This document shows, piece after piece, positions 8,271 to 16,720 of a stretch of DNA of 35,977 nt. Under the pieces are notes generated by a model. The model did no database searches and was not told the origin of the DNA. It saw only the letters and a program-made list of their open reading frames with translations. Source of the stretch: Chitinophaga pinensis (lineage in GTDB: Bacteria; Bacteroidota; Bacteroidia; B-17B0; Aurantibacillaceae). Location: positions 1 to 35,977 of the forward strand of contig CAMCZO010000022.1 in assembly GCA_945887955.1 (NCBI GenBank). Direction: 5' to 3'. Each line of letters starts with the position of its first letter. Positions within the stretch are counted from its first letter, which is position 1. Made by a program: the position numbers and the translations under genes.

Positions 8271-9684
8271 AGTATAATATTTTTTTAATTTGAGTATTTT
8301 GGTAATTTAATAAATTTTCTTTTTCCATAAAATATAGATTTAAAGTAACCATATTTTTTTTAGGATTTTCTATATTCCATAAACGTAATATGTTTTTACC
8401 AAATTGTGGTCTTAAAAAATTATATTTGGGATTTTGCATGTTTTCAGCTAATTTTCTCCATCTATCATTTTTATAAAGGCTAACTATGTGTTTAGGTTTA
8501 GAATAGTTTATATTTTTTTCATTCATTCTTAGATCCCATGATTGGCCTAATGAATCAATCCCATGATATACAAACCAACCATCATTTTTTAAAACTTTTG
8601 GCGAAAACATACCCCAAAATTGGTTTAAACGAAATAGATTAACTGAATATGTAAATTCACTTTTTAATTGATAATTAAACCAATTGACTGAGCTAAGATT
8701 AATAATTATACAAATAACGATAACATAAACAGCAATTAGATTTGAGGAGATTTTAAGAAAATAATTTTGTTTAATTGGTTTTTGATAAATAAATGTGTTT
8801 TGTTTAATCCTACTTCTGTTAAAATTAAATTTAATTGAGGGGATTAATCCAATGCTACTTACAATGTTAATCAAAAAGAATAATCCAACATATAATGTCA
8901 TTCCAATGCCAATTTGTAAAATTAAAATTAAAATAAATGCAATAATCCTACCTTTACCATTTTTACTTGGCCATAATATTAAAAAAGGTAAAACGAATTC
9001 GAGCCAATAAACAAAATGAGTTAATATATTCATGAGAATAGGAAATTGATAAAGCCAGTCTCCAAAAAAAGGCATTCTTAATTGATCAAGACTAAGTGCA
9101 AAATAAATTGCAGTTCCAGAGTTTCTCCATTCGGCACTATTTTTTAAATTAAACGTAAAAAAATAGATTGAAGCAATAAGTAAAAGATATCCAATATTTG
9201 CTAGTGCATTATTTTTTAACCGTGTTATTTTTTTTGAGTCAATAGAATAATAATTACCCCATGGTAAAAATATCCCCCAAAATAAAATCATGCGAAGTAC
9301 ATCGTCACCTGCTTGAAGCACAAATAAATTACGGTTATGCAAGGAGATAGTAAATAGCCAAACTAAAACACTAAAAAGCCTTGTTTTATATCCTATTAAA
9401 AGAAATAATGCAAAAATAAAATGCAGAACAAATAAAATTAAAATATAATTAACGCCACCATTTAATGCATGTAAACTCCAAAATCCTGGATTCCATCCAA
9501 AATTATAAATTAAATTAAGTGGCCATAACCCATTATTTGTATAATGTGCTTCTAGGTCTGAAAATCTAATCAATAAATCAATAATAATAATTAATGCTAT
9601 TGCTATTCGCATTAAACTTAAAGCTCTTATATCTAATCGATAATACATCGAAAGATTAACCAATATTTTTTTTAAAGCATACAA
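8251..9684 (-). CDS. HTTM-domain (vitamin K-dependent gamma-carboxylase-like) membrane protein
   Basis: A 477-residue inner-membrane protein. LDIRALSLMRI near the N-terminus opens the HTTM (horizontally transferred transmembrane) domain. It is followed by HYTNNGLWPL, HALNGG, then SLHNRNLFVLQAGDDVLRM and LFWGIFLPWG, all typical of bacterial HTTM proteins, with about seven or eight hydrophobic segments. The C-terminal 150 residues form a soluble domain containing WGMFSPK and DGWFVYHG. The biochemical role of bacterial HTTM proteins is mostly unknown; they resemble gamma-glutamyl carboxylase, but activity should not be assumed. The longest frame starts at TTG (9684), giving an ALKKILVNL lead-in that aligns with relatives beginning MKKIL. 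The first ATG is at 9648 and would give 465 residues. The gene overlaps the methyltransferase downstream by 20 bases. Confidence 0.85.
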   Translation of the reverse strand: MYALKKILVNLSMYYRLDIRALSLMRIAIALIIIIDLLIRFSDLEAHYTNNGLWPLNLIYNFGWNPGFWSLHALNGGVNYILILFVLHFIFALFLLIGYKTRLFSVLVWLFTISLHNRNLFVLQAGDDVLRMILFWGIFLPWGNYYSIDSKKITRLKNNALANIGYLLLIASIYFFTFNLKNSAEWRNSGTAIYFALSLDQLRMPFFGDWLYQFPILMNILTHFVYWLEFVLPFLILWPSKNGKGRIIAFILILILQIGIGMTLYVGLFFLINIVSSIGLIPSIKFNFNRSRIKQNTFIYQKPIKQNYFLKISSNLIAVYVIVICIIINLSSVNWFNYQLKSEFTYSVNLFRLNQFWGMFSPKVLKNDGWFVYHGIDSLGQSWDLRMNEKNINYSKPKHIVSLYKNDRWRKLAENMQNPKYNFLRPQFGKNILRLWNIENPKKNMVTLNLYFMEKENLLNYQNTQIKKILYCVCTKN

Positions 9685-9693
9685 ATTTTTACA

Positions 9694-9722
9694 AATAAAA
9701 AAAGCAGACTTTCATCTGCTTT
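9694..9722 (-). terminator. Rho-independent terminator after the lipoprotein gene
   Basis: A perfect 8-bp stem, AAAGCAGA (9701-9708) with TCTGCTTT (9715-9722) around a 6-base loop, is followed on the minus strand by a T-rich run (A-run at 9694-9700 on plus). It lies 21 bases past the stop of the lipoprotein gene (9744) and just before the HTTM gene, separating the two transcripts. Confidence 0.8.
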
Positions 9723-9743
9723 GCTGTTATAAAATAATTAAAT

Positions 9744-10289
9744 TTATGGTAAACAACCTAAGGTTCCACTCACCGTAACTTGAGGTAAACTAAAAGTTTC
9801 TTGCGAACACTTAATACTTGAGAAAGAAGCGTTAATTGATAATGACGATGTTGTTACGGATATTGTCCCCGTTTTAGCAACCCAGACTACTCCGGCTGGT
9901 TGATTAGGTGCATCAATTATAGTTAATGAACAAATACCAGAACCTGCTACAGTTCCTAATGTATAAGTTCCTGTTATTGGTGAACTTGCAAATGTTAAAC
10001 TTACATTTATATTCCCATTAATTCCTTTTATTGTTAAACTGTTGGTTGAACCACAAGTGGGATTAATCCAACTAGTACCACCAACATATAAACTAGAGTT
10101 TTGTGTAGCGGTATTAATAGCCAACGTTCCACCTGTAACAGTTGGATTATTTACGTTTGGATTACCTGCCGTTCCGGCATTCTCTTTATAGTCAGGAGAA
10201 ATACCTGTGCTATCCTTTTTGGTACAAGAAAATAAAATAAGTGTAATTGTAAATAATGTACTGATAATAGTGATTATAATTTTTTTCAT
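9744..10289 (-). CDS. Putative lipoprotein of unknown function
   Basis: A 181-residue protein with a lipoprotein signal: basic start MKKIIITI, a hydrophobic core, and LILFSC with the lipidated Cys at about residue 22, followed by a charged KKDST linker. The mature part is rich in Thr, Ser, Gly and Asn and alternates short beta-like strands (GGTLAINTATQ, LTIKGINGNINVSLTF, GTYTLGT, GTISVTTSSLSINASFS, VTVSGTLG). Four cysteines lie in the mature region and could form two disulfides. The order of strands recalls the DUF6252-type lipoproteins of Bacteroidota, but I cannot confirm membership. It is probably anchored in the outer or inner membrane facing the periplasm. It is transcribed on its own or from the upstream dehydrogenase gene, with a strong terminator directly downstream. 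Confidence 0.75.
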   Translation of the reverse strand: MKKIIITIISTLFTITLILFSCTKKDSTGISPDYKENAGTAGNPNVNNPTVTGGTLAINTATQNSSLYVGGTSWINPTCGSTNSLTIKGINGNINVSLTFASSPITGTYTLGTVAGSGICSLTIIDAPNQPAGVVWVAKTGTISVTTSSLSINASFSSIKCSQETFSLPQVTVSGTLGCLP

Positions 10290-10347
10290 TATTTAAGAGT
10301 ATGAATTTTTATATGTGTTATAAAAATATGCAAAATTTAATGGTTTT

Positions 10348-10355
10348 CAAAATTA
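10348..10355 (-). promoter_or_regulatory. Candidate -7 box (TAATTTTG) upstream of lipoprotein gene
   Basis: The plus strand reads CAAAATTA, so the minus strand reads TAATTTTG, matching TAnnTTTG, about 58 bases before the lipoprotein ATG at 10289. I could not find a TTG -33 element at the expected distance, so this is a weak call. Confidence 0.3.
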
Positions 10356-10370
10356 TCGTTTGTGATTATT

Positions 10371-11552
10371 TTAAATTGTTTTATGAAATAAATATATTTT
10401 TTGCTCAAGCATTTGTTTTAATATTGGACTAATTCGATAACGATCTTCTTGATAAAGTAAATAAAGTTTTTTAAGATCGTTTACAATATTTTCGATGCCT
10501 ATGTCATCAGCCCATTTAAGTAAACCTTTAGGATAATTTACTCCTTTTGTCATTGCTAAATCAATATCTTCAACAGTGGCTATTTTAAAATATAGAGCAT
10601 CGGCCGCTTCGTTAATTAGCATAACAAGTATACGTTTGAAAATGAGTTCCCCTAAAATAAGGTCATTTTTAGGCTTTGGTTGCTCATTGTTATCATTATA
10701 ATTGTAAAATCCTTTTCCACTTTTTCTTCCTAAAAAGCCGGCTTCTAATAATCTTTTTTGAGAAATAGAAGGTTTAAATTTAGGATCATAATAAAATTGT
10801 GTCCATACTGTTTCTGTTACGGTATAATTTACATCGTGACCAATTAAATCCATCAATTCAAAAGGCCCCATTTTAAAACCACCAATTTCTTTCATTGCCC
10901 AATCAATGGTTGAAATATCAGCAATACCTTCTTCGAATATTCTTAAAGCTTCACTATAAAAAGGCCTTGCAATTCTATTTACAATAAATCCTGGTGTATC
11001 CTTAGCAACTACAGTCGTTTTTTTCCATGAATCTATTAGGGATTTACAATGTTCTGTAACTATTGGTTTAGTTGCAATACCAGGAATAATTTCTACTAAT
11101 GGCATGAGTGGAGCGGGATTGAAAAAGTGAATTCCAATTACTTTTTCCGGATTTATGCATGCCGAGGCAATAGATGTTATTGAAAGTGAAGATGTGTTTG
11201 AAGCTAATATACATGTTTGAGAAACAATTTTTTCTAGATCGGCAAATACCTTTTTTTTAATTTCAATATTTTCGATAATAGCTTCAATTACTAAATCGCA
11301 TGGTTTTAATGATTCTATGTTATTTGAAAAATTTATATTGTTAATGATTTCAGATTCTTTTTGTGAATCAATTTTTCCTTTATCAATTAATTTTTTTAGA
11401 GTGTTTTTTAAATTTATTTCTGCTTTTTTTAATGCATCTAGACTTGAATCAAAAATAAAAACTTGGTGCGATTCTGTTGCCGCCAATTGTCCAATGCCAA
11501 TTCCCATTGCTCCACAACCAATAATTCCAATAATACTTTTTTCAGTAAACAT
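10371..11552 (-). CDS. 3-hydroxyacyl-CoA dehydrogenase (3-hydroxybutyryl-CoA dehydrogenase type)
   Basis: A 393-residue NAD-dependent enzyme that oxidises (S)-3-hydroxyacyl-CoA to 3-ketoacyl-CoA in the cytoplasm. The N-terminal Rossmann fold has GxGxxG at 12-17 (GCGAMG). VIEAIIEN is at 88-95, NTSSLSIT near 119, and HFFNPAPLMPLVEI carries the catalytic dyad His142-Glu154, the usual 12 residues apart. The first C-terminal 3HCDH domain follows (DTPGFIVNRI, GRKSGKGFYNY). A second, shorter 3HCDH domain spans about 308-390 (INEAADALYFK, VNYPKGLLKWAD), so this is the duplicated form also found in phenylacetate-pathway dehydrogenases (PaaH-like). No paa or fatty-acid degradation genes are nearby, so the pathway (beta-oxidation, phenylacetate or butanoate) is not settled. 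Starts at ATG 11552. Confidence 0.93.
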   Translation of the reverse strand: MFTEKSIIGIIGCGAMGIGIGQLAATESHQVFIFDSSLDALKKAEINLKNTLKKLIDKGKIDSQKESEIINNINFSNNIESLKPCDLVIEAIIENIEIKKKVFADLEKIVSQTCILASNTSSLSITSIASACINPEKVIGIHFFNPAPLMPLVEIIPGIATKPIVTEHCKSLIDSWKKTTVVAKDTPGFIVNRIARPFYSEALRIFEEGIADISTIDWAMKEIGGFKMGPFELMDLIGHDVNYTVTETVWTQFYYDPKFKPSISQKRLLEAGFLGRKSGKGFYNYNDNNEQPKPKNDLILGELIFKRILVMLINEAADALYFKIATVEDIDLAMTKGVNYPKGLLKWADDIGIENIVNDLKKLYLLYQEDRYRISPILKQMLEQKIYLFHKTI

Positions 11553-11589
11553 ATTTCTAATTAATTTAAAGTCAAATCAGTAAATTGAT

Positions 11590-13029
11590 TTAGTGATTAA
11601 TAATAAAGTTTTTATTCTTAATTTGATTTTTTTCGATGATTGTTAAAAAATAACTTCCATTGGGCAAAAAACTTACATCTAAATTTTCGTTAACTAAGCC
11701 AATAAATTTCTTTTCAATTATAGTTTGGCCTAACATGTTTTTAATTTGAAGAGTATTTGGTTCATTTGTTGAGTAATTTACCGATAAACGATTAGAAGCA
11801 GGATTAGGAAATAATATTAAATTTTTTGATTGAAGATTATTTTGTTGAATAGCTAATGGATTTTTAATTGTAGTTGTATAGGCAGCATTAGCATTTAAAA
11901 TAAATGTTCCGTTTTGCATATCGTTTGCAATAACAATTCCACTGGGTAAGTAGGGGTAAGCACCCCAATTTCCTCTGTAGTCACTGTCTGAGTAATTACC
12001 TGTATTACTTCCTCCCTGAGGATAGGTATCAAAATAACCTGCCAGGCTTAGATTATTTGGTTGAGAGATGTCATAAATAATTAAGCCGTCTTGATAACAG
12101 GAAACAAGAGCAAAATTATTTCCAATCAGATAAGGGTTATGAGGAGTAGTTTGTTGAGTTGGTTTAAAAGAAACGATGGGTTGAATGTTGTTTAGATTTT
12201 GAACATCAACAAAACTTATTGGGGATGCTGCAGGCACTTCGTCGCAGAACATTAAGTATTTTCCGTTTTTTGTTAAAAAACTTGAATGGTTATAACCGTG
12301 AGCAGGATAATTAGTATAAGATCCTAATACAGAAAAGGTGTTCGTTGAATTGTTAAATTTAAGAACGTAAAGGCCATTCCATCCTGTTGAAGCATATACC
12401 GTATCGTTTCTAACATACATGTCATGAACATAATTAAAAACAGTGTTTGGAACATCTTGCGATACCTGCCTTAGTAATACCGGAGATGAAGGATTGGCTA
12501 AGCTATATATATTCATTGGAGAGGTTGCTGGAGGTGGTCCTGAAACATAGGTTACACCACCAATGTACATCTTGTTTTGATCAATCCATATCGTATGCCC
12601 CCGTTCAAAATATGTATTTCCATTGTAAACAACAGTAACCGTGCTAGGTAACAAACTCATATCTACAATTTGAAATGTATTAGGAGAGCTATCGTCGCTA
12701 ACAATATAACAGAAGTTTTGATAGGTTTTCATTTCACGCCAAGTGCAATTTGGTTTTCCGGGCACGAAAGCACATACTGATGGGGTTGTGGGAATTGTTA
12801 CATCAATAAAGTAGGTTCCATTACTTGTTCCAACTATTGCATATTCTTTATTTTTACTTTGTTGATACCATCCCCAGCAACCCGAATAGCGTCTATTATC
12901 ACCTCCAACTCCAACCGAGCCGTTGTTAGGATTTATTAAAGCTAATAAATTGATGTTTTGACTTGAATAGGTTTGTGAAAAAAATTTAAATGAAATAAGA
13001 GTAAAAAAAAGGAAACAATATTTTTTCAT
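11590..13029 (-). CDS. Choice-of-anchor B family secreted protein with T9SS type A sorting domain
   Basis: A 479-residue exported protein. Start chosen at ATG 13029, giving the signal peptide MKKYCFLFFTLISFKFFSQ; an upstream in-frame GTG at 13056 falls inside the proposed promoter -7 box and is unlikely. The body carries LVIVD/beta-propeller-like blades typical of the choice-of-anchor B family: YSGCWGWYQ, EYAIVGTSNGTYFIDVT, CTWREMKTYQNFCYIVSD, RGHTIWID, HDMYVRNDTVYAS and DGLIIYDIS. The C-terminal 75 residues are a type A sorting domain (LILFPNPASNRLSVNY, MLGQTI, LPNGSYFLTI), so it is predicted to leave the cell by T9SS and be attached or released at the surface. The molecular function of the family is not known. 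It lies 37 bases upstream of the dehydrogenase gene on the same strand. Confidence 0.9.
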   Translation of the reverse strand: MKKYCFLFFTLISFKFFSQTYSSQNINLLALINPNNGSVGVGGDNRRYSGCWGWYQQSKNKEYAIVGTSNGTYFIDVTIPTTPSVCAFVPGKPNCTWREMKTYQNFCYIVSDDSSPNTFQIVDMSLLPSTVTVVYNGNTYFERGHTIWIDQNKMYIGGVTYVSGPPPATSPMNIYSLANPSSPVLLRQVSQDVPNTVFNYVHDMYVRNDTVYASTGWNGLYVLKFNNSTNTFSVLGSYTNYPAHGYNHSSFLTKNGKYLMFCDEVPAASPISFVDVQNLNNIQPIVSFKPTQQTTPHNPYLIGNNFALVSCYQDGLIIYDISQPNNLSLAGYFDTYPQGGSNTGNYSDSDYRGNWGAYPYLPSGIVIANDMQNGTFILNANAAYTTTIKNPLAIQQNNLQSKNLILFPNPASNRLSVNYSTNEPNTLQIKNMLGQTIIEKKFIGLVNENLDVSFLPNGSYFLTIIEKNQIKNKNFIINH

Positions 13030-13055
13030 GGATGATAATTTGATATTGATAAACA

Positions 13056-13087
13056 CAAATATACCTTTTAATTTTATTTTAAAACAA
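13056..13087 (-). promoter_or_regulatory. Bacteroidota-type promoter for the choice-of-anchor B gene
   Basis: Read on the minus strand: TTG (13087-13085), 21 bases, then TATATTTG (13063-13056), a full match to TTG-N17-23-TAnnTTTG. The -33 element lies inside the last codons of the Omp85-type gene (stop at 13079). A start site about 7 bases beyond would leave a leader of about 20 bases before the ATG at 13029, which supports that start. Confidence 0.65.
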
Positions 13088-14821
13088 TGCAGTTAATCCA
13101 AAATGAATTTTACCACTTCGGCTATCAAATCCATTGTTGAATTGATTTCCAATGGCATAATTTAAACTGAGTATACCAGCTTTTGTATCTATATTAATTC
13201 CAGCACCAAAACTCACCGGTTTATCATTTAAATATAAATTAATGCTATTGTTTTCATACCAAGCTCCTTCTACAAAAACTAATAGATTTGAATTTTTAGC
13301 AAATAAAAAACGATATTCAAGGGTAGGAATTATAAATCCCGAAGCATAAATACTTTCTTCGTCAAAACCTCTTAGTGTTTTTAATCCTCCTATTCTATAA
13401 AGTTCGTTTTTAAAGATTACAGAATTACCAAAAATTCCAGCGGCCTGAATATTAAATTTTAAAACATGATTATTTTTAATTGGAATATAATAAGCATTTG
13501 TAAGTTCAAATTGATTTTGCGAAGATTTCATTAAAATATCTTTGTAAGCTTGTTCATTTATATTTAAGTTTCTTTTTATTTCTCTGGTTCCATTTTGACA
13601 ATTAATAACAATCATAATTCCTTTTCGAGGATTAAATCGATAATCTAAATTCTCATAAAACAAACCAATTCCAAATGATTTTGTGGTAATATCGGCAACG
13701 TTTGGTAAGGTGCTAATTATATTTAGTTCGCTAGTTGATATTAAATTACTATTTCTTTGTTTGTAAAATAATTTTAAATAATTAGGACCGCTATAATAAT
13801 AGTTAATGCCAATGTTATGATTGATATCAATAAAAGTAGTGTCCTTTCTATATATCTTTAATGAGTAATCAATTCCTAAGGGTGTACCAAATAAAAAAGG
13901 ATAAATTAATTGACCTTTAAAATCTTGAGTTTGAGATTGTAACCTTCGCCATTCTAAATCAAAAGTTTCGCCATTTTTAAATACACCATTAATTAATTTT
14001 AATTTTAAATCACCAGTAATAACTGTTTTTTTAGAAATTGCATCTGGCAGAAACCCAAGTATCCCATCAAATTGTGATGCATTTTTTTTATCTAAAAACA
14101 AATATAATTTATTTATTTTATCAGTTAAACGAACTTCTAAAACCTTTTTTTCATCAATAAATGGTAGCTGAATAATTTTTTTTGAAATAGATTTTAAAAG
14201 GCTTTCATTATAAGGCATATTTTCTTTTAAGGATAAATACCTGTACAAAAAACGCTTATTTATGTCACTCGTTCCAATAATTTTAATGGAGTCAATTTTA
14301 AAGAGTTTGTTTTTTTTTATATTTAATACTGCTTTTAGTGTTTCATGTTCAATGATTATGCTATCCAAACTAACTACTGTAAATGGATAGCCGTTTGATT
14401 CGTAATGTCGAATAATTTTTTCAAAAGCATTAACAACTTGATCATAATTAAATGCTTTATTTAAAAATAGTTTTTCTGATATACCAATTTTTGAAGCCAG
14501 ATCAGGATTTAAATTTCCAAGTTTTAAATAAGCAAGTGTAAATTTTTTGTTCTCGTTTATTATACCTGTTACTTTATTTGAATCACTTTTAATGCTATCG
14601 CATGTTGCTAATAAATAGCCTTTTTGTTTAAGATATAATAGTACTTGGTCTATTTCTTTAATTGCCGAATTCTTTGAAAGATGTTTTTTTTGATAATTTA
14701 ATTTTGTTAATTCTTTGTTTTTAGTGTCTAATATAATACTTAAACTAACTTTCTGTGATACACTCTTATTGACAAATAGACAAAAAATAAATAGACAAAT
14801 ATATTTAGGTAATGCTTCCAA
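13079..14821 (-). CDS. BamA/TamA (Omp85) family outer membrane protein
   Basis: A 580-residue outer-membrane beta-barrel. The signal peptide is at residues 1-23 (LPKYICLFIFCLFVNKSVSQ). Residues 30-250 form a periplasmic region with POTRA-like units (IDQVLLYLKQKGYLLATC; FEKIIRHYESNGYPFTVVSL; FKIDSIKIIGT). Residues about 260-580 form the barrel, with the conserved RIGGLKTLRGFDEE (Omp85 loop 6 LRGF motif) near 490 and a C-terminal aromatic FGLTALF. Family members insert outer-membrane proteins or translocate substrates; at this length it is TamA-like or a smaller Omp85 homologue rather than the essential BamA, which is usually longer. The only possible start that keeps the signal peptide is TTG at 14821 (or ATT at 14830); an in-frame stop lies just upstream and there is no ATG before the mature protein. 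Confidence 0.88.
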   Translation of the reverse strand: MEALPKYICLFIFCLFVNKSVSQKVSLSIILDTKNKELTKLNYQKKHLSKNSAIKEIDQVLLYLKQKGYLLATCDSIKSDSNKVTGIINENKKFTLAYLKLGNLNPDLASKIGISEKLFLNKAFNYDQVVNAFEKIIRHYESNGYPFTVVSLDSIIIEHETLKAVLNIKKNKLFKIDSIKIIGTSDINKRFLYRYLSLKENMPYNESLLKSISKKIIQLPFIDEKKVLEVRLTDKINKLYLFLDKKNASQFDGILGFLPDAISKKTVITGDLKLKLINGVFKNGETFDLEWRRLQSQTQDFKGQLIYPFLFGTPLGIDYSLKIYRKDTTFIDINHNIGINYYYSGPNYLKLFYKQRNSNLISTSELNIISTLPNVADITTKSFGIGLFYENLDYRFNPRKGIMIVINCQNGTREIKRNLNINEQAYKDILMKSSQNQFELTNAYYIPIKNNHVLKFNIQAAGIFGNSVIFKNELYRIGGLKTLRGFDEESIYASGFIIPTLEYRFLFAKNSNLLVFVEGAWYENNSINLYLNDKPVSFGAGINIDTKAGILSLNYAIGNQFNNGFDSRSGKIHFGLTALF

Positions 14822-14890
14822 CTTATTAATAACGTATAATTAAATATTTAGTATATTTAAACAATATTTTAAATTAAAACTAATAAAATC

Positions 14891-16003
14891 ATGCATAAAA
14901 TAGTTTCTATACTTTGCTTATTTGTTTTTAAAATAGTAATAATTGCTCAAGTTCCAATTACTTTAAATAATGTAAATATGCCTGGGGCTAACGATACTTT
15001 GCGTTACACAAATGCCCAAATTACTTCTATAGGAAATTATACTCAAACTGGAGCAAATTTTAATTGGAATTTTTTTAATTTAGTTGACATTAATCAAGGT
15101 GTTAGAACATTTAAAAGTTCATTTCAAACGCCATATAGTTTTTATTTCCTTGCATTAAATGAGTATGGCGAAAAAATTGCCGATACATTAGGTGCTGGTC
15201 CTATTACCATTACTAATTATTGGAATTATTACAAAAAACAAACTTCTCCGGTAAATGCATTTATTGCTGATGGCTCGGGTATGACTTTTAGTAGCATTCC
15301 TGTTCCAAGTTATTTTAGCGATAAAGACGAGTTATATATTTTCCCGATGTCTTATCCAAAATACGATAGCACCACTTTCAAATTTTCTACCATAACATCT
15401 TCTTTAATTCCTATTACTTACTCAAAAAAAGGTTATCGTGTTACTTTGGTTGATGGCTGGGGTAAAATTATTACGCCTTATGATACAGCAAATTGTATTC
15501 GTTTAATTACAACTCAATATTCAAAAGACACAATTAAAACTAATTTTGGTGGATTTTCATTTCCTATTGGTTTTAATAATTTTCAACGGAGCTATCAGTG
15601 GTTTACTATAAATAGCAAAATACCTTTTTTAGAAGTAACCGGTAATTTAGTTGGTAATAATTTTACTGTAACCCAGGTTCGTTATCGTGGTTATAAAAAA
15701 TTGAGTGCTCCACCACCGCCACCTCCTCCCATTGATACCTCTCTTGAAGATATGGCTAACAGTAATTATTTATCTATTTATCCTAATCCAGTTAAAGATA
15801 AATTATGGATCTCAGATTTTGTTTCAAATAAATTTTTAATAGAAATTTATGATATTTCGGGACAATTAATTAAAAAGCAAAGCATTGAGTCGTCTGATCT
15901 TAATCGTTTTATTGATGTGTCTGAATTTAATATCGGATTATATCAATTAAAAATCTCTCAAAATCAAAAAGTAAATTGGTTTAACTTTATAAAAACTAAT
16001 TAA
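14891..16003 (+). CDS. Secreted protein with T9SS type A sorting domain
   Basis: A 370-residue exported protein. It has signal peptide MHKIVSILCLFVFKIVIIAQ, then a central domain of about 255 residues without a family I recognise (aromatic and Asn rich, for example TQTGANFNWNFF, GYRVTLVDGWGKI). Next comes a linker with seven consecutive prolines (codons 15710-15730). The C-terminal type A T9SS sorting domain follows: LSIYPNPVKDKLWI, IEIYDISGQLIKK, FNIGLYQLKI. It is predicted to be exported through the inner membrane by Sec and across the outer membrane by T9SS. It is divergent from the Omp85 gene (69-base gap) and may be the first gene of a run with the small membrane protein and rpiB (gaps of 53 and 43 bases). 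Confidence 0.88.
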   Translation: MHKIVSILCLFVFKIVIIAQVPITLNNVNMPGANDTLRYTNAQITSIGNYTQTGANFNWNFFNLVDINQGVRTFKSSFQTPYSFYFLALNEYGEKIADTLGAGPITITNYWNYYKKQTSPVNAFIADGSGMTFSSIPVPSYFSDKDELYIFPMSYPKYDSTTFKFSTITSSLIPITYSKKGYRVTLVDGWGKIITPYDTANCIRLITTQYSKDTIKTNFGGFSFPIGFNNFQRSYQWFTINSKIPFLEVTGNLVGNNFTVTQVRYRGYKKLSAPPPPPPPIDTSLEDMANSNYLSIYPNPVKDKLWISDFVSNKFLIEIYDISGQLIKKQSIESSDLNRFIDVSEFNIGLYQLKISQNQKVNWFNFIKTN

Positions 16004-16056
16004 TTTTTTTTTAATTAAATTATCTCTTATTTTTATAAAAAATTAAAACAAATAAT

Positions 16057-16239
16057 ATGTCATCAATTCACAACGATTCCGATTTATCAGAAACTAAACC
16101 AATATCTTTTACAGTACCTTTTATTTTAGCATCTGTGTTTATTTTAATTATGATTTTAGTATTAAGTTTATGTGATCCTAAAAAAGAAGAACATAATAGT
16201 AAACCTGCTTCTGAATCAGTTGATAACGCTCACCATTAA
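16057..16239 (+). CDS. Small single-pass membrane protein, unknown function
   Basis: A 60-residue protein: polar N-terminus (about 18 residues), one hydrophobic helix at about 19-40 (TVPFILASVFILIMILVLSL), then CDPKKEE and a polar tail ending in His-His. The layout is that of a single-pass inner-membrane protein; the cysteine right after the helix could be a lipid or redox site, but it is not in a standard lipobox position. I do not recognise the family. Codon use is like that of its neighbours, it begins with ATG, and it is spaced as an operon member between a T9SS cargo gene and rpiB, which supports it as a real gene. Confidence 0.7.
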   Translation: MSSIHNDSDLSETKPISFTVPFILASVFILIMILVLSLCDPKKEEHNSKPASESVDNAHH

Positions 16240-16282
16240 TTAAATCAGATTTCTGTTTTTTTAATTTTAATTTATTTTTATC

Positions 16283-16720
16283 ATGAGTATTTCAATTTCT
16301 ATTGGATCCGATCACGCAGGTTTTGAATTAAAAAAACAAATTATTGATTATTTAAAAAACAAATCATTTATCGTAATTGATAAAGGTTGTTTTTCTGAAG
16401 AAAGAGCTGATTATCCAGATTTTGCTCATCACACGGCAGAATCTGTTAATAGAAAAGAATCTGAATTTGGAATATTAATGTGCGGAAGTGGTAATGGAAT
16501 TAATATGACAGCAAATAAACACAAAGGTATTCGCGCTGCTTTGTGTTGGACTTCAGAAATTGCTGCTATGGCTCGACAGCATAATGATGCTAATGTTTTA
16601 GTTCTACCTGCAAGATATATTACTATTAGCGAAGCTTTAAAATGTGTAGATGTTTTTCTATCTGAAAAATTTGAAGGTGGTCGACATCAAGAAAGAATAG
16701 AAAAAATAGATTTATTATAA
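16283..16720 (+). CDS. rpiB: Ribose 5-phosphate isomerase B
   Basis: A 145-residue RpiB that interconverts ribose 5-phosphate and ribulose 5-phosphate in the non-oxidative pentose phosphate pathway. Phosphate and substrate-binding GSDHAGFELK is at 8-17, the catalytic-base cysteine Cys67 is in MCGSGNGINM, and the ring-opening His100 is in RQHNDANVL, with RYITISEAL near 111. Full family length (about 140-150 residues) and no missing catalytic residue. Several sugar-phosphate isomerases share the RpiB/LacAB fold, but the LacA/LacB forms differ in these motifs. It is the last gene of the plus-strand run and faces an unrelated lipoprotein gene. Confidence 0.95.
   Translation: MSISISIGSDHAGFELKKQIIDYLKNKSFIVIDKGCFSEERADYPDFAHHTAESVNRKESEFGILMCGSGNGINMTANKHKGIRAALCWTSEIAAMARQHNDANVLVLPARYITISEALKCVDVFLSEKFEGGRHQERIEKIDLL

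Noticed and set aside
13030..13056. GTG start for the choice-of-anchor B protein
   Set aside because: The GTG lies in the -7 box of a strong promoter match and would bury the signal peptide.
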